A DNA stretch of 64,000 nucleotides from Panicum virgatum (GCF_016808335.1 NC_053149.1:26015238-26079237), one strand, 5' to 3'; counted from the stretch's first letter, positions 1-12,200 are shown. Translations and numbers: made by a program. Notes: generated from the letters alone by a model not told the origin.

Positions 1-390
1 TGCACCCTGAAGGCGGTCCTGAATTCTTCCCAAGTAATGACATGGTCGGCGGGCAGCATGGCACGATAATTATCCCACCAGATGCCATGCAAACTTTGAC
101 TCTATGGTCCGAAGCCATGCGTCTGCATCTAGGGGCTCGTCAGTCGAGTGGAACAGCGGGGGCTAGGTACCGAAGAAATCCTGATACCTAGATGTCGGAG
201 GAACATGATCATCACTTCCTCGTTGCTGAGGGCGTGGCTGGTTTTGCTGCCCCTGCACCAGTTGACGTAGTAACTCGGTTTACAGGGCCATAACTTCCAC
301 TAGATTAGGAGGTGGCAGTGGCGGTTGCTGGGACCCACTAGTTTGGCCATGGGTAAAGCCTTCCGGGGTACCACGCGTTGAGCCCACCAT
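1..390 (-). pseudogene. gag: gag N-terminal part of Tekay element T2 (broken)
   Basis: Capsid gene of a minus-strand Ty3/gypsy Tekay element, running off the left edge. The ATG is at 390-388, and the first residues (MVGSTRGTP) match the gag start of element T1 at 8348. Downstream a W-W-D-N-Y-R motif near 90-60 matches the Retrotrans_gag segment of T1. The frame is dead: TAA at 282-280, TAG at 165-163, and a small deletion near 105 that removes residues between the ESKF and WWD motifs of the family and shifts the frame. Both stops occupy glutamine-like positions relative to T1, which fits C-to-T decay. It lies downstream of ORF0 of the same element, the order seen in T1. Confidence 0.85.
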
Positions 391-723
391 CTGTATCATG
401 GAAGATATCCATTAGATCACAGTTTATCTTTACTTCCATTACCAAATGGTATAATGCAAAATAGAGACATTTGTAAATAGAATGATATTGACTATAACAA
501 CATGCACATCTCACATTCTATTCAACCAGTTCAGCTCTAACTTATATAGACATGGCCATTTATTCCAAACTTTATGTTAAGATGGTGTACATGCTACAAA
601 CATCACAACCTGCTCCATGCAGCTATGCTACAACAAGTGGTGTTTCCTTTCCAGGCTATCTTACACCACTCTCTAACTACACAATTCTACTTCTAAAAAG
701 TCAGACCCGAAAGTTTTGACGAT
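391..723 (-). other. T2 ORF0-gag intergenic spacer
   Basis: Non-coding interval between the ORF0 stop (724) and the gag ATG (390) of minus-strand element T2, corresponding to the 654-nt ORF0-gag spacer of T1. The base just before the gag ATG on the sense strand is the G of CAG, as in T1. No gene seen. Confidence 0.6.
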
Positions 724-1036
724 CTAGAAATCGTCGAGGTTGCCAACTGAAGACTCACTACTGAAGGAAAGGTCATTGCTCCGAGCTTCAGGTTCTGGAC
801 CTTCATGCTCAGAGTCAAGGTCAGAAACTCCTTCAATCTCTTCCGAATCTTCTTCTTCATTTCTCGCAGGCTGATTCGGGACATCATGTGGCATTGGTTG
901 TTCTTGGAGGTACTCAATATGCGATAAGCATTCTCAAGCTCCGAAGTGAGGTCCTGAGCCTGTTCCTGAAGGAATTCTATCACTATGTTGCGCTGACTGA
1001 TAACGGCATCACTCTCAACAATTTGGTCCTCTCGAT
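724..1036 (-). pseudogene. ORF0 C-terminal part of T2 (split by T1)
   Basis: C-terminal third of the extra upstream gene (ORF0) of T2. It continues in register from 20733-20767 and 24386-24975 once the T1 and S1 insertions and their target duplications are disregarded. It encodes a glutamine/glutamate-rich, probably coiled-coil segment and then an acidic tail with an E-E-I-E-G-V-S-D-L-D-S-E motif, matching EEIEG-like and EMDSED motifs of T1 ORF0. The stop is TAG at 726-724. A one-base frameshift lies near 930, so the coiled-coil and the acidic tail are in different frames. Function unknown. Confidence 0.75.
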
Positions 1037-1813
1037 TGTGACACCTCAGGTGTCAGTACATTTAAATACAATCAATGTACCTTAGTTAAAGTTAAAGGAA
1101 AATTTTGAGAAATTAATTCAAAGAGAAAGGGTCAAATAAAAGACAAATCATACAAAAGGAATTAAAGGAAAAAGAAAAAGGAGTGAAAAGCTACTCAAAA
1201 ATTTAATTCAAAAATATGCACCAAATTTTAGTTGGCTCATGAGAGGTGTTTCAATTGACATGTGCTCAATTGAACTTCAGCCAAAATCAATTCAAAAACT
1301 GAATAAAACTAAAGTCCTTTTGTGCAAATATGTAGATGTACCAATAGTTCAAAATGTGAGTTTCAAATGAAAATTTACATAACACGAAAGTTGTAGATCT
1401 TGAAAAGTTATGCAAAAGTGGTATTCAACACTTTTCCATTTGATCCCTCCAAATAGGAGATAATTTCAGTTTACCAAGAGGTCCCTGGAATTTTCAGAAA
1501 TCGCAAAAGAGCCCCCATCTCCATCTCTCTCTCCTGGCTGGCTCTGTTTCGCCCGCCGCCCGCCTTACGCCGCCGGTGGACTTCGTCCACCGCGCGCCCG
1601 CGGCCAAATGGACCCAGGGGAGTCTCTCAGCGCCACCTGGCCGCCCCTTGGCACCTCCTTGCGCGCACACGCGTCTCAGACCCCTTCCCGAGCCGCCACG
1701 ACACCCCCGGCCGGCGCAGCGCCGCTGCAGCTCCGCCCGTTCGCCGTCGAGTCGCCCAGGACCAAATCGACCTCCCCCAGTCACTACATTCCTCACCCAG
1801 GAGCTCTTTGGCC

Positions 1814-1820
1814 TATAAAG
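1814..1820 (+). promoter_or_regulatory. TATA-like box of T1 LTR1
   Basis: TATAAAG in the GC-rich block, about 780 bp into the LTR, with an identical box at 13656-13662 in LTR2. If used, transcription starts near 1840-1850 and leaves a leader of roughly 5 kb before ORF0. The placement is inference. Confidence 0.5.
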
Positions 1821-3816
1821 ACCCCCAGAACTCCACAGTCACCCGCCGAGATCCAGCTCACGCGGACCGGCTAGCCTAGCCCCACATTGCCCCCTCTGAC
1901 CACCGCAACAGCTTCGCCACCTCCTAGTTAAGCTCCACGCGCGCGGAATCGACCCCAAACCTCCTCCCGACGCCGTTCCCCTTTTGCACCGCCGCCGGCG
2001 AGCTCAGGCTCACCGCGGACCGGCCAGCTCCGAGGGAGATCGAGCACAACAGCTACCCCAGAAGCATCCATGAGCTCACGCCGTGCTCATGTGCTCCCTG
2101 TTCCCCTACCCCGAGCCCTCCTTCACCTCCAGCGCCGGCGAACCAAACAACCACCCCGCCATTGACGCCGACGAGCTCGAAACCGTGCACCAGACGCTCG
2201 AACGTTGACCAGGGTAGGTGTTCCTCGATCCTTTATCTCCCACGCGCCTCCCCGTGGCAGCCCCGGTAAGCCCTGCACCGCAGAACACCACCGGCAAGAT
2301 GCCACGGCGGAGAAGGCCGGCGAAGGACCCGGTTGTAAATACTTTTCTTTGTTCAAGGGTGTTTCTGCAAGTTTTTCAGTGTATACTAGTGAACTCCTAA
2401 AATGCGAAACAAATCACAGAAAAATCGGAAAAATGCAAACTCAACTGATCTGGATTCCTTGTAACAAGATCTACAAATTTTGTAACATTCATATTTGCAG
2501 AAACTCAACCGAATTTAATCTAGGGAACAGAATAAGAAAACCACCTTATGCATGTTCATGAAGTTTTGCCCATCAAATGACCTTGATTTTTGGATATGTT
2601 ATCACTAATTGAATTTTAAGATCACATTAAAAAGATGGCACCCAACCAAAGCAGTATCATATTGGAACAATCAAGATTCTCTAATCTGTTGTTAGCTTTC
2701 TCGATTTAATTCTAGAAAATATGCACATGAACTTACTCTGAAATTTTTACTACGTGCATGTAAAACTAAAACAATGTTAATAACTAAATTTCAGATTTAT
2801 TAGAGTTCATTTGCTATATACCATGATTTATGCTTGTGTAATCAACTTAATTCCTCATATATAGTTCTTATGCTCAGCAAAACCTATATTTATTTTTGGA
2901 GTCTCTTTTTAGCTCTGTGTTCCTGTCTAAAAATTTTGAGCTGCAGTTACTGAGTTTTGCTTTGTCGAATAATCATGCTTAGCATCTTAGGGCTAGGTTT
3001 ACTATTTTTGTTCTGAGTAATCTACAATGTTTCTGATCATTATTTTTGGGCATGATCTTTTTTAGAGTATGTTCTACCTGTAATAAAAAGTTCATATGCA
3101 ATACTGGTTAAATGCACCTTGAGAAATTTATGCAAACTCATGCTAAGTTAACTTTATAACTAATTTACCATAGTGAGTTAAATCTTGAAAAATTTTCTGG
3201 AGTATTTCTAACTCATGACTAGTCTCTGGTAAAAATTTGAGAGCCATATCTCTATTAAAACTCTCTGTAGAATTAATCTTAGTTAAAAGCTTTCTGTTTT
3301 TGTTCTTTTTATCACCTCAGTTATATAAGTGAATAAAATCTAGAAAAATTTCAGTGCTGAGTATATGCTTTGAAGTTGCTCCCATAAAATTTGTAGCACC
3401 AGAACCCATGTTGAACGTTCTGTACAAAAAGATAAAGTAACTAGAGTAATCCATTTGCATGAATAGTTATAGTTTTTGCTCTATGGTAGATGCTGAATTT
3501 ATGCCATGAAGGTTCAAGTTTGGATCTGAGTTACTTTAGTGTTTCATCACTAGCTCTTTAGTAGTTGTGTTGATAAGAAATAAGAGAAGCATGCTATGTG
3601 TTGAAATTGAAAAAAATGAAAACTAAAACCCCCCACTCATTCATGAAGAAACGTAGTTAGGTTTACTACTCTATAAATGACTGCCCATGAAATAAACTGT
3701 TGAAATCATCACTTAAGTAACTTTTGCTGGACTACAACTTTATCGTGAAGGAAAGAAATTGTTATCCATGAATAACTCATAATCTTGTATGGCATATAGA
3801 AACGGTTAATCTCGCG

Positions 3817-4017
3817 GGCGGTGACTACGAACTGGTGCCCGCAGACTCTCGTGCGGAGCAGGTGGCTTCTTTGAACTGTACTAACTTGTCTCAAGACCTG
3901 GGCCAAGCCCCAGAAGCTTTTCTGCCTGACAGTGCCCAAGAAGACAAGCCCCGGAGCATAATCCCGCTAATTTTTTCCGAATTATCATTCTGCTATCTAT
4001 TTATTAATGTATGGTAA
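3817..4017 (+). other. LTR-embedded short acidic reading frame (T1 LTR1)
   Basis: An open stretch of 66 codons plus stop without a clear own ATG, containing G-D-Y-E-L-V-P and ending shortly after D-K-P-R-S-I-I-P. The same order of motifs, YEL(I/V)P, an acidic middle and a GKP-like tail, occurs at the same relative place in LTR T3 (34579-34788) and in the T2 LTR (27065-27235), and is repeated at 15701-15901 in LTR2. It follows an AT-rich intron-like segment. It could be a C-terminal exon of a spliced LTR transcript or a relict. Function unknown. Confidence 0.35.
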
Positions 4018-4575
4018 TAGTTGGTTTTCTGCATTTAAGTTTTCTAGGCGTTGATCGAAAACCTTAGATGCATGATCCCTAGGAACCTATGTGTGCTACC
4101 GGATCTTTTTATCGACTAGTTGCCATGCTAAATAGATACGGTAGAAGTCGAGTGGTTTCCTGCCTCTCGCGAGCAAATAGGAATTGTACTGACTTTAATT
4201 CCTGTTGAAATGTAAGGACAACGGGCGGGGTTGTGTAGTTGTGATACCTCGCTGGTGTAGTCAAAAAATGGCTAAGGTCGCGGTGTGTGGCTCATTTCGT
4301 TAAGCTTTTGAAAGTACTAGCCACATACCGAGAAATATGGTAATCGGTAAGTTTAAGTACCTGATTGGACCGGCGAGTGGAACGACCATTCACCCTCTTG
4401 GTAGAAGTAGGGTTTCTATTTTTGTCGCGACGTACGTGTGCAGAGTGGTCGGACTCTGTAGTCGGGGAGGGTGACCCGGATCCACGGACTGGAAAGAAAG
4501 GGGAAAAGTAGCGTGGGCGGGAGCGAAGTCAATCCCCATGCGTGTGGTCTAGGTTCCCCTGGCCAGGTTGAAATT

Positions 4576-4588
4576 CGATTCGGAATCG
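4576..4588. other. Conserved palindrome CGATTC-G-GAATCG in LTR1
   Basis: A 13-bp perfect palindrome with a one-base centre, in a conserved block (CCAGG...AATCGTCCGC). It recurs at 16459-16471 (LTR2), 35404-35415 (T3, without the centre base) and 26472-26484 (T2, centre C on the plus strand). It may be a protein-binding site or an RNA stem. Confidence 0.55.
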
Positions 4589-4872
4589 TCCGCCTCTCAC
4601 GGTATGAGATTGCTTAATGATTTCGGTCACATAGAGTAACAAGTGGAACATGATGATGATAATACTGCTGGTTGATTAAATGATTGCTCTACCATGTTTG
4701 TGTAGAGTTAGTTGCAAATTTAGAATGGTTAATCCCACTAGAATCCGGCTAAGTAAAACCTGAAAGTAAGGATCAACACTTAGCGGCATTTTTGGCAAGC
4801 AAACCCCACCAACCAAAAAGCCTTGCATGTCTAGTTATCGGACTATGTTATATCCGGAGACGGGTCAGTCTT

Positions 4873-4894
4873 GCTGAGTATTAGTATACTCAGC
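4873..4894 (+). other. Conserved LTR hairpin (T1 LTR1)
   Basis: GCTGAGTAT, loop TAGT, ATACTCAGC: a 9-bp perfect stem with a 4-nt loop, ending 498 bp before the LTR 3' end. Copies lie at 16756-16777 (LTR2) and 20208-20229 (LTR3). Related but compensated hairpins occur in T2, T3, S1, S2, S3 and S4. Confidence 0.7.
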
Positions 4895-5392
4895 CTTGCT
4901 TGTGGCACTGTTTTTCAGGTACTAACTTTGAAGATCTGTTTGCAAGTCTTACTTGGCCTTGTACCTTGCCTCCGGGTTGGTCTGTTGAGTGGGATGGCCC
5001 TTCAGCTGGTGCTAATCGCCCTCCTGCTGAGTGACACATTCGTAGGGGCTTTATCGATGCGTCACTATATCTCGCTAGTTATCTTTTACTGCTTCCGCTG
5101 AACATGAGACTTGAATAATTGAGTAGTTGGAACTCCGTAGTACTTTGCTACTCTGAACATGGTTTGTAATAAATTTCCTTTCCACTGCAATCACTCTGAG
5201 ATGTATGAAATATTCTGTGTTGTAATCTCTGGGCTCACCTTCGTGTGAGTGTTGTCTGCTGATCCTGGAATAGCGTGGCTTTTATCGAGGCTTCACTCGA
5301 GGAACTACCGGTGAGTGCCAATTTGGGTCAGAGTTGCTTAGCAACAAAGATCAGTGCACCCGGGCCCAGTAGTTTTGGGTGGTTCCGCCACA

Positions 5393-6793
5393 GCTGGCAT
5401 CAGAGCTCGCAGACAGCCTACCAGAGATGGCAACCTCGGTTTTCAAAACAACAATTTAAAACTGGACTTCAAAACTATTAAGGTTTTTGAAAGAGTTTAG
5501 GATCTCCAAGGACAAGTCTAGGACGTAAAGCCCTAGGGGATCTTATGGGTATAATCAGGTGGCTTATTTTGTATGGCTAACTTCCAGCACATTACCTTTC
5601 AGTATTTAACTTCTGTAATTTAAATTCTGCAACTACATCATCGCCACGAAGGTATGCTTACTCAGTCAGCTGAGGGAGTCTGACCTTCCCATCGGTGATG
5701 CGAGCCGAACGCTGGAGCTCAAGCAGTGGCCTACTTGAGCTGCTGCCCATATACCAACTTCGGTTGAATATATGGGGAGTAAAGGTTCGAAATTGAAATT
5801 TAATTCCCCGTCAAAGACGGTACTCAGTCAATACGTTATTTCGATAACGTATGATTAACGTTGTCCATACGGCGGTAATTGTATGGATGCCGATTCTATA
5901 GTGATCGGTAATGTATGGGAATGCTTTCGTGAGTGCTGGCACGAAAGGTTCATTTTATATACTGTCAATCTTCTGCAGGTACGCTAACTCGAAATCGAAT
6001 TATAGGCTATCTAGCTATATCGAGTAGCTATATAGTGAGAGACGTAATATGTATGCCACCAAAGTCATTGCGTAAGACCAAGGGTACTTGGCAATTTTTC
6101 CTTGGTGAGGACGTATAGGTTCTGCATTCATTCTCAAAAAGGTTAGCAAATAAATCTCTGGAGAAATCGCAAGCAAATCAGCTAAAACACTATCCTAAGG
6201 AGTATCCAGAAAGTCTGCAACTTGGTTTCCATGAATTTTAACCTTCTGTTAAGTTACTCAAATCAACTTGGGGTAGTAAGACGAAATGATCTTTCCTAAG
6301 TTATCAAGCTTCTGTAAAAATTTGAAAATTTTTGAAGCCTTCTAGCTTGGTAATTGTGATTTTAGATCAACATCATGTAAAACTATCAACTCTGAACAGT
6401 CTGGACGACTGAAATTTTTCAACACTCATAATTTGTTCAAACTAAAAATCGTTCAATATGAAAGTTGTAGACAACTAAGTGGTGATCTTACCATAAAAAT
6501 TTGAATAATTCTTGACAACTGGTTTGAGAATTATGGTCAAAATACACCCTCTCTGGACACTCAGTTTTCCTGGTTGACATCACTCTGAATACCTGAGCAT
6601 ATCACCCCCATGGAATCCGAATTGAGCTTAGTGATGACTAGATGAATCGTTCCTTAATATCAGTGGGATCTTGTGTAAATTTTTGAAAATTTTTGAATTA
6701 AGTTATCTACCGTTTTGGGCCATTTCTTTCACTGTTCCAGAGTTAGTAATTCTTGTTACCCTCAGCTGATCCATCGGTCTTTTGTTGGGACAG
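5393..6793 (+). other. T1 primer-binding site and untranslated leader
   Basis: The primer site TGGCATCAGAGC starts at 5395, 2 bp after LTR1. It differs at one base from the complement of the initiator tRNA-Met 3' end (TGGTATCAGAGC). The rest is a 1.4-kb non-coding leader. It contains a strong donor-like GAAG|GTATGC with GT at 5652-5653, and ends in a pyrimidine-rich stretch followed by GGGACAG directly before the ORF0 ATG, which resembles a 3' splice site. No gene seen. Confidence 0.7.
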
Positions 6794-7693
6794 ATGGAAG
6801 AGCTGCTGGTCGTTGACGCGCAGGGGCACGTGCACTCCGCTTGCCTGCACTGGGACGGGTTTCCCCGCCGTCTTTGGGAGCTTTTGAGTGCAGCTGGTTA
6901 CCTCCAGCCACCGGTTTACGATGGCCACGAGTTTGTGGAGGACGGAGTTCGTCGCTGCAGTGTGACGATGGTGATCCCGCAGCACCCGCTCAACGGGTGG
7001 GAGCCGATCATGACTCAGATGGTCGGTCACTACCTGCTGGACACTTGGGAGCTTACCGCCATGAGGGCGATGACCACCTTTTGCTCTTTGCGCCCTCCGG
7101 AGGTGGTTCTGACCGCGTTCGGGTTGTTCCCTGCACCTGACCCGGCAGACCCGCTTTGGCTCGACCGGATGGCACACGTGGACGTGGTCGCTACCCTTGA
7201 CCCGGTCGGGGCACTTCGGACGACAGCGAGGTGCTTGGACGGTCTCTACAGACTTCACACTTACCAGAGTTACGCCGTCGCTCAGTTGGTGGACCACGCT
7301 CAGGCCCTGCACCTGGCGGTCCAGCTGAGAGATGGGCAGCTTCAGGAGGCTAGTACCGAGCTCGAGAGCAGGGCTACTCTTATCGCCCAGCTCCACGGCC
7401 AGGTTCACGAGCTTCAGGACACGGTGTCGGATCGTGATGCTACGATCAACTTTTTGGAGGACCAGTTCCACGACCTGCAGCTTTAGATGGACGAGGCCCA
7501 GGGGCAGCTCCACGCGATACAGCACGCGCAGGATGCCCTTCACGCACCTCCCGACGAGATGCAGGTGAACGAGGAGGACGAGCCCCAGGAGATCGAGGGC
7601 TTTTCGGAGATGGACTCCGAGGACCAGGCGCCGCAGCCCGCACCGGTTGAGGTTCACACTCCCGCGGCGAGTGAGGCATCGGTCAACATGTAG
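6794..7693 (+). pseudogene. ORF0 of T1 unit 1 (extra gene upstream of gag)
   Basis: A reading frame of about 300 codons between the leader and gag, position-matched to the extra frame reported upstream of gag in RIRE3/RIRE8-type rice elements. The ATG at 6794 is chosen because it follows CAG and is kept in copy 2 (18678). An N-terminal globular part of about 170 residues has motifs LHW-GFPR, PP-YD, TTFC and GLFPA, shared with T2 ORF0. It is followed by a heptad-like Q/L/E-rich coiled coil (residues about 175-255) and an acidic tail (EEDEPQEIEG). A TAG at 7484-7486, where copy 2 has GAG, breaks the frame; the rest stays in register to the stop at 7691-7693. Biochemical role unknown. Confidence 0.8.
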
Positions 7694-8347
7694 ACTGAGG
7701 CGCTGTTTCTTAGCTTTTGTAGACTCCTCTTAGTGTAGCCTACTTTTGGATCATGGCTACTAGGCTAACTTAGAGTTGAGTAACCCCCTCAGTACTAATG
7801 TTAGGAGTGACCAAGTAGAAATGAGAGAACGATGGATGTACTGAACCCCTAATGCTACTAGTGTTAATTATCAGTGATCTGTGAAATGCTGAAAGCAGCA
7901 GCTAGTTCGAATTTTTATCCTCTTTTCCTTTCGGATTTAGCTCCTGAGTTGAATACCAAAGTTGTTCCAAATTTCATCGTGGAAATACTCGCAAAATTTC
8001 AGCCCAAACGGATCAGTAACACGGGAGATAATCGCCAATTACAGAAGCTCTGTTTTCCGTGAAACAGAAAAACCAGATGAGGAGTAAATGAATTTTTCGA
8101 CTAACCTACCCTAGAAATATGACTTTGTGATGACTACCAAAGTTGTAGATCATGAAATTATATATGTCCTGTAAAAATTTCAAGTTTATATCATGTACGG
8201 AACTCCAGTTATGAGCATTTTTGTATCACTGGTTTTCTGCACGACGTGATTTAAGCAATTCTGAATATTTACATGTCATCTTGAGTTGAAATTCCCATTC
8301 GAGATGATGATAATGATGGATCTAATGCAAAAGTACTCACATTTCAG
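7694..8347 (+). other. ORF0-gag spacer of T1
   Basis: A 654-nt interval without a supported gene. It ends TACTCACATTTCAG directly before the gag ATG, a good 3' splice-site consensus. This would allow gag to be translated from an mRNA from which ORF0 has been spliced out. Confidence 0.5.
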
Positions 8348-9256
8348 ATGGTGGGATCGACTCGAGGCACCCCTAGTGGTTTTGGAGCCGGGGGGAATGG
8401 CGATCCACCTCCACCTCCCCCACTAGTGGGTATTGCTGAGGTTCTTGCCGCCCAGACGGAGATTTTGCGGCAGTTGGTTCAAGCTCAGCAACAACCGCGG
8501 GGTGGGCATCATGCTCATCACGCACAGGAAGCGAGCTACCAAGATTTCCTCAGTACTCAGCCTCCGCTGTTCAATAAAGCGGATGAGCCTCTGGACGCGG
8601 ACGCTTGGATTCGCACGATCGAGTCCAAGTTTTCTCTATTGACTACTCCTTGTTCCGAAGCGAACAAGACTCGCTATGCCGCGCAGCAACTTCGCGGATC
8701 AGCTCGTATGTGGTGGGATCATTACCACGGGATGCTATCGGCTGATTATGTGGTGAATTGGAATGAGTTCAAATTGGCTTTTCGAGACCATCATATTCCA
8801 GCTGGACTTCTTGACCGTAAGCTCAACGAGTTCTTGGCCTTGACTCAGGGCACTCGTACTGTGGTGCAGTATGCCCAAGTATTCCATCAATTGTGTCAAT
8901 ATGCTGGACATCACGCGGACACCGACGCTAAGAAGCGTGAACGCTTCCGTCGAGGCCTTAGCACCAAGTTACAAGAAAGGCTAAATCTTGTCCGTACAGA
9001 CTCTTTCAATGAATTGGTGAATATGGCTATCTCTCAGGAGGATCTTATTTCTGCACACCGCGCTGAAAAGAAGCACAAGGCACCTGCTGGACCCTCGAGT
9101 GCCTCTGCACCGAGGTATCGTATTGTGCAGAATAACCCACCCGCACCCTCTCAGAAGGCCCCTCAGCCAGGGCGTTGGATTATTCGGCCTCCTCAACAGC
9201 AGCAACAGACTCGATTCGGGTTTCCTCAGCAAGCTCGAATTGCACCTCAGCAGTAG
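8348..9256 (+). pseudogene. gag: gag of T1 (capsid part, stops before zinc knuckle)
   Basis: The Retrotrans_gag-type capsid protein that would package the element RNA. The ATG at 8348 follows TTTCAG. A proline-rich N-terminus is followed by the conserved core with DADAWIRTIE, ARMWWDHY and FLALTQG-TVVQYAQVF motifs (residues about 75-190), then a basic Q/P-rich tail. Two consecutive TAGs at 9254-9259 stand in a glutamine run, and a frameshift between 9260 and 9273 separates this part from the CCHC knuckle and pol. The rest of the frame is clean, so the damage is recent. It lies 654 nt downstream of ORF0. Confidence 0.88.
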
Positions 9257-9273
9257 TAGAACGGCCCTAGGCG

Positions 9274-12200
9274 AATGCTCAGCCAGCCACTCGCCCTGAT
9301 AATAATAACCGCTGTTTCAAATGCGGGAGTCCGGATCACTTTGCCAAGATGTGCCCCCAGGCGGGACAATCTCAAGGGCAGGCTTCTCGCAGAAATGATC
9401 AGAACAAGGGCAAGAGGCAAACCATTCACATCAGGTAGGGCCGACTTAACTTCACCAACCTTGCTGAACTTCCTGAGGGAGCACCAATTATGTCGGGTAC
9501 ATTCTCGATAAACCATCACCCCGCAGTTATCTTATTCGATTCTGGTTCATCTCATAGTTTCATTAGCTCTAAATTTGGAGCAAAAGTTGGTTTAGATTTT
9601 TGTCACACCAAAGGCTCTTATATGATATCTACTGGTGGTAAAATAGCATCCAACCAAATGGTTAGAACAGCACCGCTCAAGTTGGGTAGTAAAATGATTT
9701 CAACCGAGTTAATCCTATTACCACTAGAAGGAATTGATGTTATTTTGGGAATGGATTGGATGAAAAGACATGGGATAATGTTAGATATCCCTTCCCGAGC
9801 CGTTGAAATAAATTCTCCAACTCATGGTCATTCTGTTCTACATTTACCTCATCACCAATGCAACAACTCTTGTGCCTATGCCATGAAAGATATTCGTCTC
9901 GAAGATATTCCGGTGGTCCGTGAATATGCAGACGTGTTTCCGGACGATTTACCTGGTATGCCGCCAGACCGGGATATCGAATTTATCATTGAACTTCAGC
10001 CTGGTACAGCCCCTATTTCAAAAAGGCCATATTGAATGCCGCCTAAAGAATTAGCCGAATTAAAAATCCAGCTGCAAGAACTTTTGGACAAGGGTTTTAT
10101 TCGCCCAAGTGCTTCAACTTGGGGTTGCCCAGCATTGTTCGTAAAGAAGAAGGATGACAGTCTGAGGTTGTGTGTTGACTACCGGCCTCTCAATGCGGTG
10201 ACCATCAAAAATAAATATCCACTTCCCCGCATTGATGTACTGTTTGATCAATTGGCTGGAGCAAAGATCTTCTCCAAGATTGATCTTCGTTCGGATTATC
10301 ATCAAATTAAAATTCGGCCTTGTGATATTCCCATGACCGCCTTCTCAACCAGATATGGTCTCTATGAGTACTTGGTTATGTCTTTCGGTCTCACAAATGC
10401 TCCGGCTTATTTTATGTATCTCATGAACTCGGTATTTATGCCGGAACTTGACAAGTTTGTCGTGGTTTTTATTGACGACATTCTGATCTATTCTAAAGAT
10501 GAGGCAGAACATGAGCAACATCTGCGCATTGTTCTTCAACGTCTCAGAGATCATAAGTTGTACGCAAAATTCTCCAAGTGTGAATTCTGGCTGGACACAG
10601 TCAAATTTCTGGGTCACACTATATCTAGTGAGGGCATTTCAGTTGATCCCAGCAAAGTACAAGAAGTGATGGACTGGAAACCTCCTACTTCAGTTCATCA
10701 GATCCGCAGTTTTCTCGGCTTGGCGGGGTATTACCGCAGATTTATTCCGGACTTCTCCAGAATCGCTAAGCCCATGACAGAACTACTAAGGAAGGATGTC
10801 AAGTTTAAATGGAACGCAAAGTGTGATGAAGCATTCCATACTTTGAGAGCACATCTAACCACTGCACCAGTCTTGGCTCAACCTGACAACAATAAACCCT
10901 ACGACGTTTATTGTGATGCTTCAGGCACTGGTCTTGGTTGTGTTCTAATGCAAGACAATCGGGTTATAGCCTATGCTTCCCGAGCTCTTCGGCCACACGA
11001 GCTAAATTATCCCACTCATGATCTTGAGCTAGCCGCAGTCATTCACGCTCTCAAGCTTTGGAGACATTATCTTATGGGCACTCATTGCAATATATATACC
11101 GACCATAAGAGTCTCAAATACATTTTCACTCAAAGTGAGCTGAATATGAGGCAACGAAGATGGCTGGAATTAATCAAAGATTATGACCTGGAAGTTCATT
11201 ATCATCCGGGCAAGGCTAATGTTGTAGCCGATGCGCTCAGTCGCAAGGTTCACTGCAATTGCCTTTCAGTGGAGTCATATAATGACACATTGTGTGCTGA
11301 AATGCAAAGGCTGAAATTGGAGATCATCCCTCAAGGTTCTTTGAATCATATTTCGGTGGAACTGACACTTCACGACAAGGTCATCATGGCACAATTACAG
11401 GACAAAAGTGTTGGTATCATCAACCAGAAGGTAGTAGAAGGTGAAAATAAATATAAGTGTTTCCGAGTGGACCATAAAGGAATTTTGTGGTTCGAGGATC
11501 GCCTAGTCGTTCCCAAGAATCCTGAGCTGCGGAAACAAATACTGGATGAAGCACATCTCTCTAAATTCTCTATTCATCCGAGTAGCACCAAGATGTACCA
11601 AGATCTCAGACAAAATTTTTGGTGGACTCGCATGAAGAGAGAGATTGCCAAATATGTCGCAGAATGTGACACCTGCCAGAGAGTGAAAGCTAGTCACTTG
11701 AAAGTTGCTGGAACTCTCCAACCTCTACCAATTCCGTCTTGGAAATGGGAAGATATCAGCATGGATTTCATCGTGGGCTTACCAAATACTTCTCAGCACC
11801 ATGATTCCATTTGGGTCATTGTTGATAGGCTCACAAAGACCGCTCATTTTATTCCAGTGCATACGGAATATCGAGCCAAGAAATATGCTGAAATCTATAT
11901 TGATCGGATTGTCTGTCTACACGGTATCCCCAAAACGATAATCTCGGATCGTGGTCCTCAGTTTGTGGCAAGGTTTTGGGAGCAACTCCAAGAAGCACTC
12001 GAAACCAAGTTAATTCGAAGCTCAGCTTACCATCCACAGACTGACGGCCAGACCGAAAGGGTGAATCAAATTCTTGAGGATATGCTTCGAGCATGTGTCA
12101 TCCACTATGACAAGAACTGGGACAAGTGTTTATCCTTGGCTTAGTTTTCTTATAACAACAGCTATCAGGCCAGTCTGAAGAAGGCACCATTTGAGGTCTT

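Larger units (their letters stand above)
1037..5392 (+). repeat. T1 LTR1 (5' LTR)
   Basis: A 4,356-bp long terminal repeat beginning TGTGACACC and ending CCGCCACA. From left to right it holds a terminal palindrome (1039-1055), an AT-rich U3 start, a GC-rich block at about 1500-2330 with a TATA-like TATAAAG at 1814-1820, an AT-rich intron-like stretch (2330-3720), a short acidic reading frame (3817-4017), a CGATTC-G-GAATCG palindrome (4576-4588) and a 9-bp-stem hairpin (4873-4894). It is nearly identical to LTR2 except for scattered substitutions and a gap of about 41 bp against 13681-13727, so the insertion is fairly young. Confidence 0.92.

Noticed and set aside
4871..5101. 76-codon hydrophobic, membrane-like frame repeated three times (4871, 16754, 20206)
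   Set aside because: Repeated only because the LTR is repeated. It overlaps the conserved hairpin, and the related LTRs T2 and T3 do not keep the frame.
5933..6118. 61-codon frame in the T1 leader, repeated at 17817
   Set aside because: Identity follows from recent duplication of the unit, with no independent evidence of coding.
6743..7657. 304-codon open frame antisense to ORF0
   Set aside because: It mirrors the GC-rich ORF0 codons, has no recognisable motif, and its frame is broken in the sister copy (18627-19542). Best explained as a shadow of ORF0.
7446..7679. Arg/Pro-rich minus frame over the ORF0 tail
   Set aside because: Antisense shadow of the acidic tail (GAG/GAC codons read backwards).
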